Below are positions 8,909 to 16,664 of a DNA stretch of 64,000 nucleotides, in pieces. Origin of the DNA: Planctomycetota bacterium (lineage in GTDB: Bacteria > Planctomycetota > Planctomycetia > Gemmatales > Gemmataceae). The stretch's first letter is position 1; each line of letters opens with the position of its first letter. The stretch is taken from positions 1 through 64,000 of the forward strand of contig JAIOPV010000116.1 of NCBI GenBank assembly GCA_021413735.1. Reading direction: 5' to 3'. Position numbers and translations under genes: made by a program. Under the pieces are notes generated by a model, which saw nothing but the letters and a program-made list of their open reading frames with translations, did not search any database and was not told where the DNA came from.

Positions 8909-10186
8909 TCACACGATCAGACTGGTGAACGGCTTCGGCTTCTCCACAATCGTAATCGGACGAGCGGTCGCCGTCTCGTTCTTCTTCGTGTGGTCGATAG
9001 CCATCAGTTCGCACACGGTCGCGAGATAGTCTTGAGCGTTCGTCGGTCGCTCTTCAACCGTTGCGCCTTCCTTGTCGGTCTTGCCGACAACCGTGCCGCC
9101 CTTGACGCCACCACCCCACATTGCAAGGCTCCACGCTCGCGGGTAGTGGTCGCGCCCGGGGTTCGCACCGCGGTTGTTGATGTTCGGCGTGCGGCCGAAA
9201 TCACCCATCCACACCACGAGCGTCGTTTCGAGCAAACCCTTGTCTTTCAGGTCAGAAACCAGCGCGGCGATGGCCGGGTCGATCTGCTCCGACAGGCTCT
9301 TCACTCGCTTGAAGTTATCCTGGTGCGTGTCCCAACCGCCGAGGCTCGCTTCCACGAACGGAACGCCCACTTCTACCAACCGACGAGCCATCACAACGCT
9401 GTCGGCGAAGCGACCCGTGCCGTACTTGGCGCGAGCAGATGCCGGTTCCGCAGCCAGATCAAATGCCTTCGCTTCCTTCGATTGCATCAACTTCACAGCA
9501 CGTTCGTAGGTCGTCTTGTGGTCGACGATCGCGTCGGCCTGATACTCACGCTGGAACGCCTTCTCCATCTTTTCGAGCAATCCGAGGCGATTGTCGAACT
9601 GTGTGCCGTTCGCGGCGGCCTTCAGATCCTCGACACCACGGTTCGGGTCAGTCACGAGCAACGGTTGGTGCTTTGGCCCGAGGAAACCGGAGCCGAAACT
9701 GCGACCGCCGATGGTGACGTAGTTCGGCATCGCGCCATCGGCCGCACCGAGTTCCTTCGAGACGATGGCGCCGAGCGCCGGATACACGAGGCCGCCCTGC
9801 CCTTCGCGGTAGCCGGTGTGGCCGTTGTATTTCGCCCGAGCGTGTGCCCCTTCCGGGGTACTCATGCCGCGAACGATGACACCGTGCTTCATGATCTCGG
9901 CGATCTTCGGCAGGTGTTCGCTGATCTCGACGCTGGGGGCGCTCGTCTTGATGGGCTTGAACTCGCCGGCACCCTTGCTGTCGGGTTTCAGGTCGAAGGT
10001 GTCTTTGTGGCTCGCACCGCCGTCCATCCACAGCACGATGCACGACTTGACTGGCTTGCGACCGCTCTCGGCGGCAGCCTTGGCCATCACCGGCAGCCAG
10101 CCGGACAGCGTCGGGGCGAACACGCCCGCAGCGGACAGTTTCAGGAAGTCGCGGCGGGTCTTCTCGGTCAGGCGGGAGGAGAACAT
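8909..10186 (-). CDS. DUF1501 sulfatase-like protein, Tat-exported
   Basis: A 425-residue DUF1501 protein, of the alkaline-phosphatase/sulfatase-like fold abundant in planctomycetes. The twin-arginine signal is at the N-terminus (KTRRDFLKLSAAGVFAPTLSG). Family segments include CIVLWMDGGASHKDTFDLKP (residues about 47-66), the GVIVRGMSTPEGAHARAKYN region, and VVWMGDFGRTPNINNRGANPGRDHYPRAW near the C-terminus, which holds the putative metal ligands. The gene lies 90 bp downstream of a DUF1549/DUF1553 gene on the same strand, the usual pairing. The pair is thought to work together at the cell envelope or in polymer degradation, but the biochemical role is not established. Confidence 0.9.
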   Translation of the reverse strand: MFSSRLTEKTRRDFLKLSAAGVFAPTLSGWLPVMAKAAAESGRKPVKSCIVLWMDGGASHKDTFDLKPDSKGAGEFKPIKTSAPSVEISEHLPKIAEIMKHGVIVRGMSTPEGAHARAKYNGHTGYREGQGGLVYPALGAIVSKELGAADGAMPNYVTIGGRSFGSGFLGPKHQPLLVTDPNRGVEDLKAAANGTQFDNRLGLLEKMEKAFQREYQADAIVDHKTTYERAVKLMQSKEAKAFDLAAEPASARAKYGTGRFADSVVMARRLVEVGVPFVEASLGGWDTHQDNFKRVKSLSEQIDPAIAALVSDLKDKGLLETTLVVWMGDFGRTPNINNRGANPGRDHYPRAWSLAMWGGGVKGGTVVGKTDKEGATVEERPTNAQDYLATVCELMAIDHTKKNETATARPITIVEKPKPFTSLIV

Positions 10187-10238
10187 GGGGTACTCGTGTC
10201 TTGGGTGGTGGGAGTGTTTCGTTTGGGTTTAGCCGCCT

Positions 10239-10269
10239 GCGGCTTCGCAGGCTGTGCCTGCGAAGCCGC
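10239..10269. repeat. Intergenic palindrome (CGGCTTCGCAGG family)
   Basis: Thirteen-base perfect arms (10239-10251, 10257-10269) with a 5-base loop lie between the two genes of the DUF1549-DUF1501 pair. The core GCGGCTTCGCAGG recurs at 45252-45300. Lying inside a likely operon, it could attenuate or stabilise the message. Confidence 0.6.
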
Positions 10270-10276
10270 AATTCAT

Positions 10277-12115
10277 TCAGCGTACCAGCGTGAATTCGCT
10301 GCTGTTCAGTGTGGCCCACAAGATGTCGCCGTAAGCGGTCATCGGGGTACCGGCCTTCGCAACGTAATCGGTGAGCATCTTCATCTCATCCGCGGTCGGC
10401 CGACGCGACAGCGTCGCAAGGTAGATGCGTTCGATGGCATCTTCGGGCTTCGTTGCGCTGCCGATCACAGTGCGAACCGCAGCGGGGTTGTTCGCGATCG
10501 CCGAGTTCATCAGTCGGAGAGCCTGCGGGATGCCAGCTTCGTAATCGACCGGGCTTGCACTCTCTGCACCCGCCAGGAAGAAGTTCACGAACTGTGCGCG
10601 AGGACCATTCGGCGTTCCCTTGGGAACTCCAGCCTTTCCGGGGCGTTCGGCTCCGCCTTTGCCGAAACCAGTGACTTGGCCGAGCGAGTCGAACAACTGT
10701 TCCGGCGACATCGCTTTCATCGCCATGTGGCTGAACTTGTACTTGTCGTCCTTGTTATCGGCGGTCGGTCGGCTGGTTCGCTGGTACGTCTCGCTCAGAC
10801 AGATCGCCTTGATGAGATACTTGAGGTCGAACTCGCCCGTGGTGCCGAGGTGCTGGGCAAGCGCGGCCAGCAGTTCCGGGTGGCTCGCCTCGTTCTCGTC
10901 AAGCATATCGTCGATGGGGTTCACGAATCCGCGGCCAAACAGGTGAGCCCAGGTGCGGTTCACGATCGCCTTCGAGAAGTACGGGTTCTCGGCAGACGTC
11001 AGCCACTTCGCGAGAAGAGGGCGGTATGGCGTGCCTTCGCTCACCTTGGGCGACTCACCACCCAGGAACTTCGCGGGCACCGTCTTCGTCGATTCCGGGA
11101 AGAAGTCTTTGACCTTGTTGCGTCCATTGCCTTCGGTCACGCCAATCTGCGTGTTGTCGCCGCCCTTGTTGGCATTCTTGGGCCGATCCACAGAGATCTT
11201 CGAGTAGAACGTCGCCATGCCCCAGTATTCAGTTTGCTTCCAGGTCGTGAACGGGTGGTTGTGGCACTGCGCGCACTGAAGCTGAATACCCATGAAGTGC
11301 TGGGCCGTCGTGTCGGTGAGCTTGTCCACGGAGCGGTTCGCGAGGAAGTAGGTCGTCGCGGGGTTGTTCTCAACGGTGCCCTCAGCCGTGACCAACGCCG
11401 TGACGAGCTTGTTCCACGGCACGTTCTTGTTGAACTCCTCCTCGAACCACTTGTGCAGCGGCTCCTTCAGCACGAAGCGATTCGCGGAATCGATCGGGAA
11501 CAGCTTGGCTGTCCAAATGTCGGCCATGCGGCGACCGTAGTGCGGATCGGCGAGCAATTCGTCGAGCAACTTCGCTCGCTTGTCGGAGTCCTTGCTGTCG
11601 AGGAATTCGCGGGCTTTATCGGCTGTCGGGATTGTGCCGGTGATGTCGAGGTAAGTGCGGCGGAGGAACTCATCGTCTGAGCAGCGCGACGACGCACTGA
11701 GCTTTTCCGCAGCGAGTTCACGAACGATTTCCGCGTCGATTAGCTTGGCAAGTTCGGCAGCGTCCTTCGTGGACCCCTTCACACTGGGAGTCGTCTTCGT
11801 CGGGGTGGCAGGCGTCGTTTTGGTTGCGGCCTTTTCGTCCTGAATCTGCTTGAGGTAGCGGGCGACTTCCGCATCGAACAGCCCCAACACGGGAGGCGGT
11901 GCCACTGGGGTGGTCGTGCCTGCGGGATTGGTTCCGGTGCCTGGGGCTCCGGGCGTCGTGTCTGCGCCTGGGGTGGCCGGGGTCATCCCTTTCTTGAGGG
12001 CTTTCTTCTGTGCCTTCTTTTGTTGCGCGGTTTGCGCGTCGGCTGTCTTGATGTCCCCAACCAGCACGGCACAGCCGGCGACCAGGGTAAACAGGGCCAG
12101 GGGTCGGAACCACAT
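10277..12115 (-). CDS. DUF1549/DUF1553 protein
   Basis: A 612-residue secreted protein with a hydrophobic N-terminal signal (MWFRPLALFTLVAGCAVLVG), a Thr/Pro/Gly linker (residues about 40-75), a DUF1549 domain (DAEIVRELAAEKLSAS through RRTYLDITGTIPTADKAREF to DPHYGRRMADIW) and a DUF1553 domain (AIVNRTWAHLFGRGF, DDMLDENEASHPELL). One CAQCHNHPF motif between them is a CxxCH that could bind haem c. I prefer the ATG at 12115 because a GAGGG lies 8 bases upstream; the ATG at 12130 has none. It precedes the DUF1501 gene, as is usual in these pairs. Confidence 0.88.
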   Translation of the reverse strand: MWFRPLALFTLVAGCAVLVGDIKTADAQTAQQKKAQKKALKKGMTPATPGADTTPGAPGTGTNPAGTTTPVAPPPVLGLFDAEVARYLKQIQDEKAATKTTPATPTKTTPSVKGSTKDAAELAKLIDAEIVRELAAEKLSASSRCSDDEFLRRTYLDITGTIPTADKAREFLDSKDSDKRAKLLDELLADPHYGRRMADIWTAKLFPIDSANRFVLKEPLHKWFEEEFNKNVPWNKLVTALVTAEGTVENNPATTYFLANRSVDKLTDTTAQHFMGIQLQCAQCHNHPFTTWKQTEYWGMATFYSKISVDRPKNANKGGDNTQIGVTEGNGRNKVKDFFPESTKTVPAKFLGGESPKVSEGTPYRPLLAKWLTSAENPYFSKAIVNRTWAHLFGRGFVNPIDDMLDENEASHPELLAALAQHLGTTGEFDLKYLIKAICLSETYQRTSRPTADNKDDKYKFSHMAMKAMSPEQLFDSLGQVTGFGKGGAERPGKAGVPKGTPNGPRAQFVNFFLAGAESASPVDYEAGIPQALRLMNSAIANNPAAVRTVIGSATKPEDAIERIYLATLSRRPTADEMKMLTDYVAKAGTPMTAYGDILWATLNSSEFTLVR

Positions 12116-12250
12116 ATCGGGAGCCCTCATCCGGTTGAGATTGAGCTGATTGGCAGCGGAATCGCGATCAGCGACCCGGTTAACTATTCAACCCATCCAA
12201 GCATGAGTGGTTCCGGTTCAAATTCCAAAGACAATTGCGTGAGAAATTGG

Positions 12251-12280
12251 TTGCGTAATAAATGAGAATTCAATTATAAC
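12251..12280 (+). promoter_or_regulatory. Candidate sigma-70 promoter for the DUF1559 gene
   Basis: TTGCGT (12251-12256) and TATAAC (12275-12280) are separated by 18 bases in an unusually AT-rich patch about 60 bp upstream of the DUF1559 start codon. This is assigned by pattern only. Confidence 0.35.
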
Positions 12281-12340
12281 GTTGTGTATCGCATGTCTTC
12301 GGTTGTCTCGTTCTCTCTCACGTCTTCTGCGGAGTGGTTT

Positions 12341-13216
12341 ATGTCATCGTCTCGGCGGTGCGGATTCACGCTGATTGAATTGCTGGTAGTCATTGCGATT
12401 ATCGCCATTCTCATCGGATTGTTGTTGCCGGCTGTGCAGAAAGTCCGCGAGTCCGCGGCACGCATGAAGTGCTCGAATAACCTGAAGCAGATGGGTATCG
12501 CCGTGCATTCCTATCACGATGTGACGGGATTCTTACCCACAGCTGGCACCGAAGTGCCCGACGACGGAACCGACAACGCTCCCGCCAATCGCGTCAATTG
12601 GGGCTGGACCTACGAGATTCTTCCCTACATCGAGCAGAGCCAACTCCAAAAGGTCACCAGCAACGCCGTGGTTCGCGCCACACCGGTACTGGTCTACGCT
12701 TGCCCGAGTCGGGGTGCTCCGCGAATCGTAAACGGCGGCCACCGAAGCGACTACGCTGGCAACGGCGGCACCAACCCGAACGTCAAACCCGGCACGAATT
12801 GCACCGGGCCGATTGTGCGCAGCCGCGGATCGAACAACGGGAACGAACCGGGAGTTTTGAAGCTCGCCGCCATTAATGATGGACTCTCGAACACAATGTT
12901 CGTGGGCGAGAAGATCATGAACACAGCCAAGACGTGTTGCGTCGATAACGAATTCTGGGCTGGCCCAGGCATCGACGGCGACATCATGCGGGGTTCCGTG
13001 GCAAACGGGTCGAGTTGGTGGACGCCCGGCCCCGATCGGCCCGACGCAACGGTGCCCGACGATGAGCATATGCGGTTCGGATCGGCTCACACCGCAGGCA
13101 TGAATGCACTGTTCGGCGACGGTGCGGTGCGATTCATCAAGTACAACGTCGATCCCATTCAGTTCATGCGAGCCTGTCACCGCTCCGACGGCGCAGTTGC
13201 GACCCTCGGCGACTAA
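12341..13216 (+). CDS. DUF1559 pseudopilin-like protein
   Basis: The ATG at 12341 follows a GGAG seven bases upstream and gives [20 protein letters not shown], a type IV prepilin leader (cut at Gly-Phe, Glu at +5) followed by the hydrophobic helix. The conserved [19 protein letters not shown] region comes next. The C-terminus carries the family signature HTAGMNALFGDGAVRFI (H-x9-DG). DUF1559 proteins number in the dozens to hundreds in Gemmataceae. They are presumed to be processed by prepilin peptidase and exported by a T2SS-like machine, but no function is known. A 51-residue lipoprotein gene follows 20 bp later. Confidence 0.92.
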   Translation: MSSSRRCGFTLIELLVVIAIIAILIGLLLPAVQKVRESAARMKCSNNLKQMGIAVHSYHDVTGFLPTAGTEVPDDGTDNAPANRVNWGWTYEILPYIEQSQLQKVTSNAVVRATPVLVYACPSRGAPRIVNGGHRSDYAGNGGTNPNVKPGTNCTGPIVRSRGSNNGNEPGVLKLAAINDGLSNTMFVGEKIMNTAKTCCVDNEFWAGPGIDGDIMRGSVANGSSWWTPGPDRPDATVPDDEHMRFGSAHTAGMNALFGDGAVRFIKYNVDPIQFMRACHRSDGAVATLGD

Positions 13217-13236
13217 TCCACACCCGGAATCTTGCC

Positions 13237-13392
13237 ATGACTCTCAGCGTTCGATTCCTCATGATCGCGCTTGCGTTAGCCGTTCTCGCTGGCTGCGGGG
13301 ACTCGACGCCAACACCAGTGCCGACTGATCCAGATTCGGTGAAGAAGTTGGAGGAATTGCAGAAGCAAGGCGGCAAGGGAGAGAAACGGTAA
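13237..13392 (+). CDS. Small lipoprotein, 51 aa
   Basis: A short ORF starting at ATG 13237, 20 bp after the DUF1559 stop and so probably co-transcribed. It encodes a lipoprotein signal (MTLSVRFLMIALALAVLAGC) with a textbook lipobox LAGC at residues 17-20. The mature peptide is about 32 residues, first Thr/Pro-rich (GDSTPTPVPTDPD) and then charged and coil-like (KKLEELQKQGGKGEKR). No fold is recognisable. Small lipoproteins directly after DUF1559 genes are something I recall from other planctomycetes, so a membrane-anchored partner is plausible. Confidence 0.75.
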   Translation: MTLSVRFLMIALALAVLAGCGDSTPTPVPTDPDSVKKLEELQKQGGKGEKR

Positions 13393-13421
13393 CCGCCGAT
13401 CAGTCACAATTTCACCAACCT

Positions 13422-13493
13422 GTTTTGTCCGAGCCCGAGCGCCAAGCGAAGTTCAAGCGTGCCCCTCGCTTGGCGCTCGGGCTCGGACAAAAC
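13422..13493. repeat. Perfect 28-bp palindrome (GAGCGCC family)
   Basis: Arms 13422-13449 and 13466-13493 are exactly complementary around a 16-base loop, between convergent genes. The core CGAGCGCCAAGCGA is one base away from the arms of the 3509-3553 palindrome. Confidence 0.75.
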
Positions 13494-13538
13494 ACCTCTC
13501 CCCTCCATTTCGGGAGGGTGTCGGAAGCCGTGACACGA

Positions 13539-14513
13539 TCAGTATTGGACAAGGTCGCCTGCATCCATCGACCCCATTGCCTGCCATGTCGGGGAAGTGA
13601 TCGAGTTGTTGATGAACCGCACCGAGCCGTCCCCGAACACGGCGTTCACGCCGCCGGTATGCCGACTCCTCGCCATGTTCACTCGCGTCGTCGTGTCGGT
13701 GTTCGCGCATGGCATCAGTGGGTCGGTATTCGCCACGGTTCCGCAGAGACCATTATCGGGCACCGAACTGTTGGGAGGGTTGATCGTCATGAAGATGCTC
13801 GGGCAATGGCTCGGGTTCGCCGAGTATGCATCGTGCCAGATGTGACCGCGAAAATCTCCATTCTGCCAAGTGCCACCACCGCCCTGGTTGTTGTCGAGTT
13901 TCGCAACGATAACCTCGGCCATCAGGAGCGTGTTGGAAGTGCCATCGCTGATTTGCGTGATCTTCGTCTCGTATGGCGTGAATACATTTCCGCTGGGGTT
14001 GGTCGCAGAGGAACTGCCGAAGATACCGCGACCCACTCCAACCATGCCAGCGCCGCCGAACGTCAGGTTGCCGTGACACACGGTGTAGTTGCCGCGTGCG
14101 GCGGGGTAACCGGTCTGGTCTGTCCACATTGCGCCGGGCCGGTCGCTGGGGCAATAAAAGACGTTCAGCGGAGTTTGCATCACGTTCCAGTTCACACCGG
14201 TAAACCAGTTAATGGTCAAGTCGTAATTCGCGACGCGGTTTCCTTCTTCAAGGTACGGCATCACGAACGGTGCCCAGTTCTGACGACACGGTTGGCTCTG
14301 CGAGAAGTATGGGAACTTGCCCTTGGTGTCGTGATGACTGTGCATCGCCAGACCCCACTGTTTCAGGTTGTTGGAACACTTCATCCTGGCCGCCGCTTCA
14401 CGAACCTTCTGCACGGCAGGCAGCAACAGACCAATCAGGATTGCAATAATCGCGATGACAACCAACAGCTCAATCAGCGTGAACGCCGTCCGGGACGAAT
14501 GACGAGGTCGCAT
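13539..14513 (-). CDS. DUF1559 pseudopilin-like protein
   Basis: The 324-residue product begins [20 protein letters not shown], a prepilin leader with an Ala-Phe cleavage site and Glu at +5, followed by [20 protein letters not shown]. The C-terminal motif [19 protein letters not shown] is present. It differs in the central half from the DUF1559 protein at 12341-13216, so the two are not a recent duplication. A GGAGG precedes the start by 4 bases. The gene is convergent with the lipoprotein and separated from it by a palindrome. Confidence 0.92.
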   Translation of the reverse strand: MRPRHSSRTAFTLIELLVVIAIIAILIGLLLPAVQKVREAAARMKCSNNLKQWGLAMHSHHDTKGKFPYFSQSQPCRQNWAPFVMPYLEEGNRVANYDLTINWFTGVNWNVMQTPLNVFYCPSDRPGAMWTDQTGYPAARGNYTVCHGNLTFGGAGMVGVGRGIFGSSSATNPSGNVFTPYETKITQISDGTSNTLLMAEVIVAKLDNNQGGGGTWQNGDFRGHIWHDAYSANPSHCPSIFMTINPPNSSVPDNGLCGTVANTDPLMPCANTDTTTRVNMARSRHTGGVNAVFGDGSVRFINNSITSPTWQAMGSMDAGDLVQY

Positions 14514-14858
14514 GGAGCCTCCGGTGAGAAAAACGAGAGGGAGATAATGTGCCGAAACATAACGGCAATACCCGAATGAAACGTGGATCGCGTTGCGACA
14601 TTCCGAACGACGAATCTCTTGGCGGGCATTTCAGATGGATGGCGGGTTGATCGCGTTCCTCAACTCATTGCTCCAGAATACCGCATTGCTCGCGTCGTAA
14701 AAGCAGAATTATGAAAGGAGTGTCATCTCGTTTCGCCGAAGTTCGGAGAGCGAAATTAGGCAGTCCCTTCGGGGGTGGGATTGGAGTAATATGCAGCCAA
14801 CGCCCGCCTTCGTTGCGCCTGCGAAAACACAAAACCGCGGCTTACCCGAGGTGTCGTG
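14514..14858. other. Intergenic region between divergent genes
   Basis: 345 bases with no credible gene; the long minus-strand frame across 14709-15299 lacks coding character and overlaps a better gene. It must hold the promoters of the DUF1559 gene (leftward) and of 14859-15239 (rightward). On the minus strand TTGCCG and TATCTC lie about 16 bases apart near 14537-14564, a weak promoter candidate. Confidence 0.5.
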
Positions 14859-15239
14859 ATGACCAAGTCTCTCCCGGCTGAGTTGTTTATTCCAGATGGT
14901 GTATGGTTGATCGCCTTCACCCCGCTGGGAGAGGAACTGACGGCGATCATCCGGCAAGTGGTGCGAACTGGCGAAGTCGAATCGGCATATCTTCCCGTTT
15001 TCACGTCGTTGGAAAAGGCACAGCAGGGAATCGCGTGGCTCGCTCCGAACGATCCCGATCAATTGGTCGCGTTTTCGTTTCGCGAACTGGAACGCTTCAA
15101 ACGAGTGCTCAACGCGCTTGGTCTCTTGGGGCACGCCTACATTGTCCTCGACCCCAAACCAGATCATAAAGGTGAGCGAATTACGATTCGCGATGTGGTC
15201 AAGGCGATGCAGGACCGTCTGTTGAAGCCGCCAGCCTGA
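14859..15239 (+). CDS. Hypothetical protein, 126 aa
   Basis: GAGG at 14848-14851 lies 7 bases before the ATG at 14859 (MTKSLPAELFIPDGVWLIAF), which I prefer to the in-frame GTG at 14856. The protein is cytoplasmic, without a signal peptide or membrane segment. The pattern of alternating strands and helices (LPVFTSLEKAQQGIAWLAP, then AYIVLDPKPDHKGERITIRD) faintly resembles SseB-like small domains. No motif supports a function. The neighbours are unrelated. Confidence 0.6.
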   Translation: MTKSLPAELFIPDGVWLIAFTPLGEELTAIIRQVVRTGEVESAYLPVFTSLEKAQQGIAWLAPNDPDQLVAFSFRELERFKRVLNALGLLGHAYIVLDPKPDHKGERITIRDVVKAMQDRLLKPPA

Positions 15240-15617
15240 AGGGTCTGCGCCGCTTGCGGCAGAGCGTCTCCAAAAAGCCGCTCCACACGCCCCCCGCACG
15301 TCCAGCGTTGATTTCGTGCCCCCAATCGCCGTGGCCGCATGTTCATCAATATAGTCGGTGATGGCTCAAGTTGTTTTCCGTGCCTGAGATGTGGACACGA
15401 AGAGTCGAGTCATCAATGCTCTGATGGATTTTCTTCCGGACGAGTGAAATGGTTCCGGGTGTGGGGGGTGCATGTCGCCCGGAACCAATGAGAAACGTCG
15501 AAATCGCCTCCGTTTCCTTGACGGAAGCATGAGCAACAGTCTGGAATCAAATTGCCAGTTACCCACGAGCGTGGTTCAATGCTCACAGTTCTCACGTCTC
15601 TCCCAAGGAGCTCTCCC
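15240..15617. other. Intergenic region with repeat copies
   Basis: 378 bases without a credible gene. A degenerate copy of the GCCGCTTGCGGC palindrome family sits at about 15248-15265, and a separate 60-bp repeat at 15431-15490. The upstream signals of the 15618 gene are at the right end. Confidence 0.5.
15431..15490. repeat. Dispersed 60-bp repeat, copy 1
   Basis: The stretch from TTCTTCCGGACGAGT to CGCCCGGAACCA matches, in reverse complement and with few differences, the stretch at 54950-55016. It contains an inner palindrome (GGTTCCGGG ... CCCGGAACC). There is no ORF, so it may be a REP/MITE-like element. Confidence 0.7.
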
Positions 15618-16505
15618 GTGCGTCTGCTGAATTGGCTCGTGGGCGTGTGTGCTGTCTTTGGCGTCGTTGGCCCCTCGATGGCTGCTGAACCCGTCGAACA
15701 CAAGATCATGTTTGCCGAGTACGGGAAAGGCCCGAATCGTCTGGTTGAACTGGACACGAGCGGAAAGGTGACGTGGGAACACAAGTTCCCAAGCCTCTGC
15801 GTCATTTTCCAGGTTCTGCCCGATGGGCATGTGGTCTACGCCTACGGCGGCAAGCCAACCGGAGTGCGTGAAATCGACCGCGATCAAAAGGAGGTGTGGA
15901 ATTACGAGAGCAAGTGCCCGCAAATCATCGGCAGCCGCCGCTTGGCGAATGGAAATACGCTGATCGCGGAACAGGGACCGTGTCAGGCGGTGGAAGTGAA
16001 CAAGGACGGAAAGGTCGTTCGCACAACCCCGCTGACCACGACCGAGAAGGGATATCATCTTCAGGTGCGGAACGTGCATCGGTTGCAGAACGGGAACATC
16101 CTGGCGGGGCACGAAGGTGAAGGAGCGGTTCGCGAGGTGGACGCGGAGGGAAAACTCGTCTGGGAGTACACGAAGGTTGAGAACGCCGGAGAAGCTGTAC
16201 GGCTCGCCAACGGGAACACGCTGATCGCCTGCGGAACGCAAAAGCGAATCATTGAGGTCACTCCGAAGGGCGAGGTCGTGTGGGAGTTCGGACCGAAGGA
16301 CGCTCCCGAGTTGAACCTGACGTGGATCTCCAGTCTTCAGGTGTTGAAGAATGGTAACTACGTCGTGGGCAACTTCCTCCGCGGTCAGGAAGGCAAGGGT
16401 GTTCACGCATTTGAAGTGACGCGAGAGAAGAAAGTGGTCTGGACCTTCGCCGACCACAAACTCGCGAAGTCGATTACCACCATCCGTGTTCTCGATGACA
16501 AGTGA
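15618..16505 (+). CDS. Secreted PQQ-like beta-propeller protein
   Basis: I place the start at GTG 15618, because AAGGAG (15605-15610) lies exactly 7 bases before it and the product then opens with a clean signal peptide (MRLLNWLVGVCAVFGVVGPS ending MAA-EPVEH). ATG codons further upstream at 15552 and 15579 would bury that signal. The 295-residue protein contains repeated blades with the pattern RLANGNTLIA, GKVTWEH, GEVVWEFG and LKNGNYVVGN. These resemble arylsulfotransferase/PQQ-like propellers common in planctomycetes. No catalytic residue is evident, so a binding role is likely. Confidence 0.8.
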   Translation: MRLLNWLVGVCAVFGVVGPSMAAEPVEHKIMFAEYGKGPNRLVELDTSGKVTWEHKFPSLCVIFQVLPDGHVVYAYGGKPTGVREIDRDQKEVWNYESKCPQIIGSRRLANGNTLIAEQGPCQAVEVNKDGKVVRTTPLTTTEKGYHLQVRNVHRLQNGNILAGHEGEGAVREVDAEGKLVWEYTKVENAGEAVRLANGNTLIACGTQKRIIEVTPKGEVVWEFGPKDAPELNLTWISSLQVLKNGNYVVGNFLRGQEGKGVHAFEVTREKKVVWTFADHKLAKSITTIRVLDDK

Positions 16506-16513
16506 TTCGGGTT

Positions 16514-16537
16514 GTATTCGCCACAAGCGGCGAATAC
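16514..16537. terminator. Small hairpin after the propeller gene
   Basis: GTATTCGCC (16514-16522) pairs with GGCGAATAC (16529-16537) over a 6-base loop, 8 bases after the stop codon. It contains the same GCGGCGAA edge as the larger palindromes. Confidence 0.4.
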
Positions 16538-16664
16538 CAACTTCTCGCGACCGCCATTCAACGCTCGAACTCACGTCTTGCCAGACGATTCTGCTCGATC
16601 CCTCTTCCCATTCCCCGAACGCCCTTCGCCGGGTAGGTTATCCGGTGTCATCCCGGAGACCCCG

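Noticed and set aside
8990-11680. Plus-strand open frame of 896 codons opposite DUF1501 and DUF1549/1553 genes
   Set aside because: It is antisense to two clearly conserved genes and shows the Arg/Val/His-rich composition of shadow frames.
14709-15299. 196-residue minus-strand frame across the 14859-15239 gene
   Set aside because: Its composition is irregular and it has no start signal. The plus-strand gene has a good ribosome-binding site and regular secondary-structure pattern.
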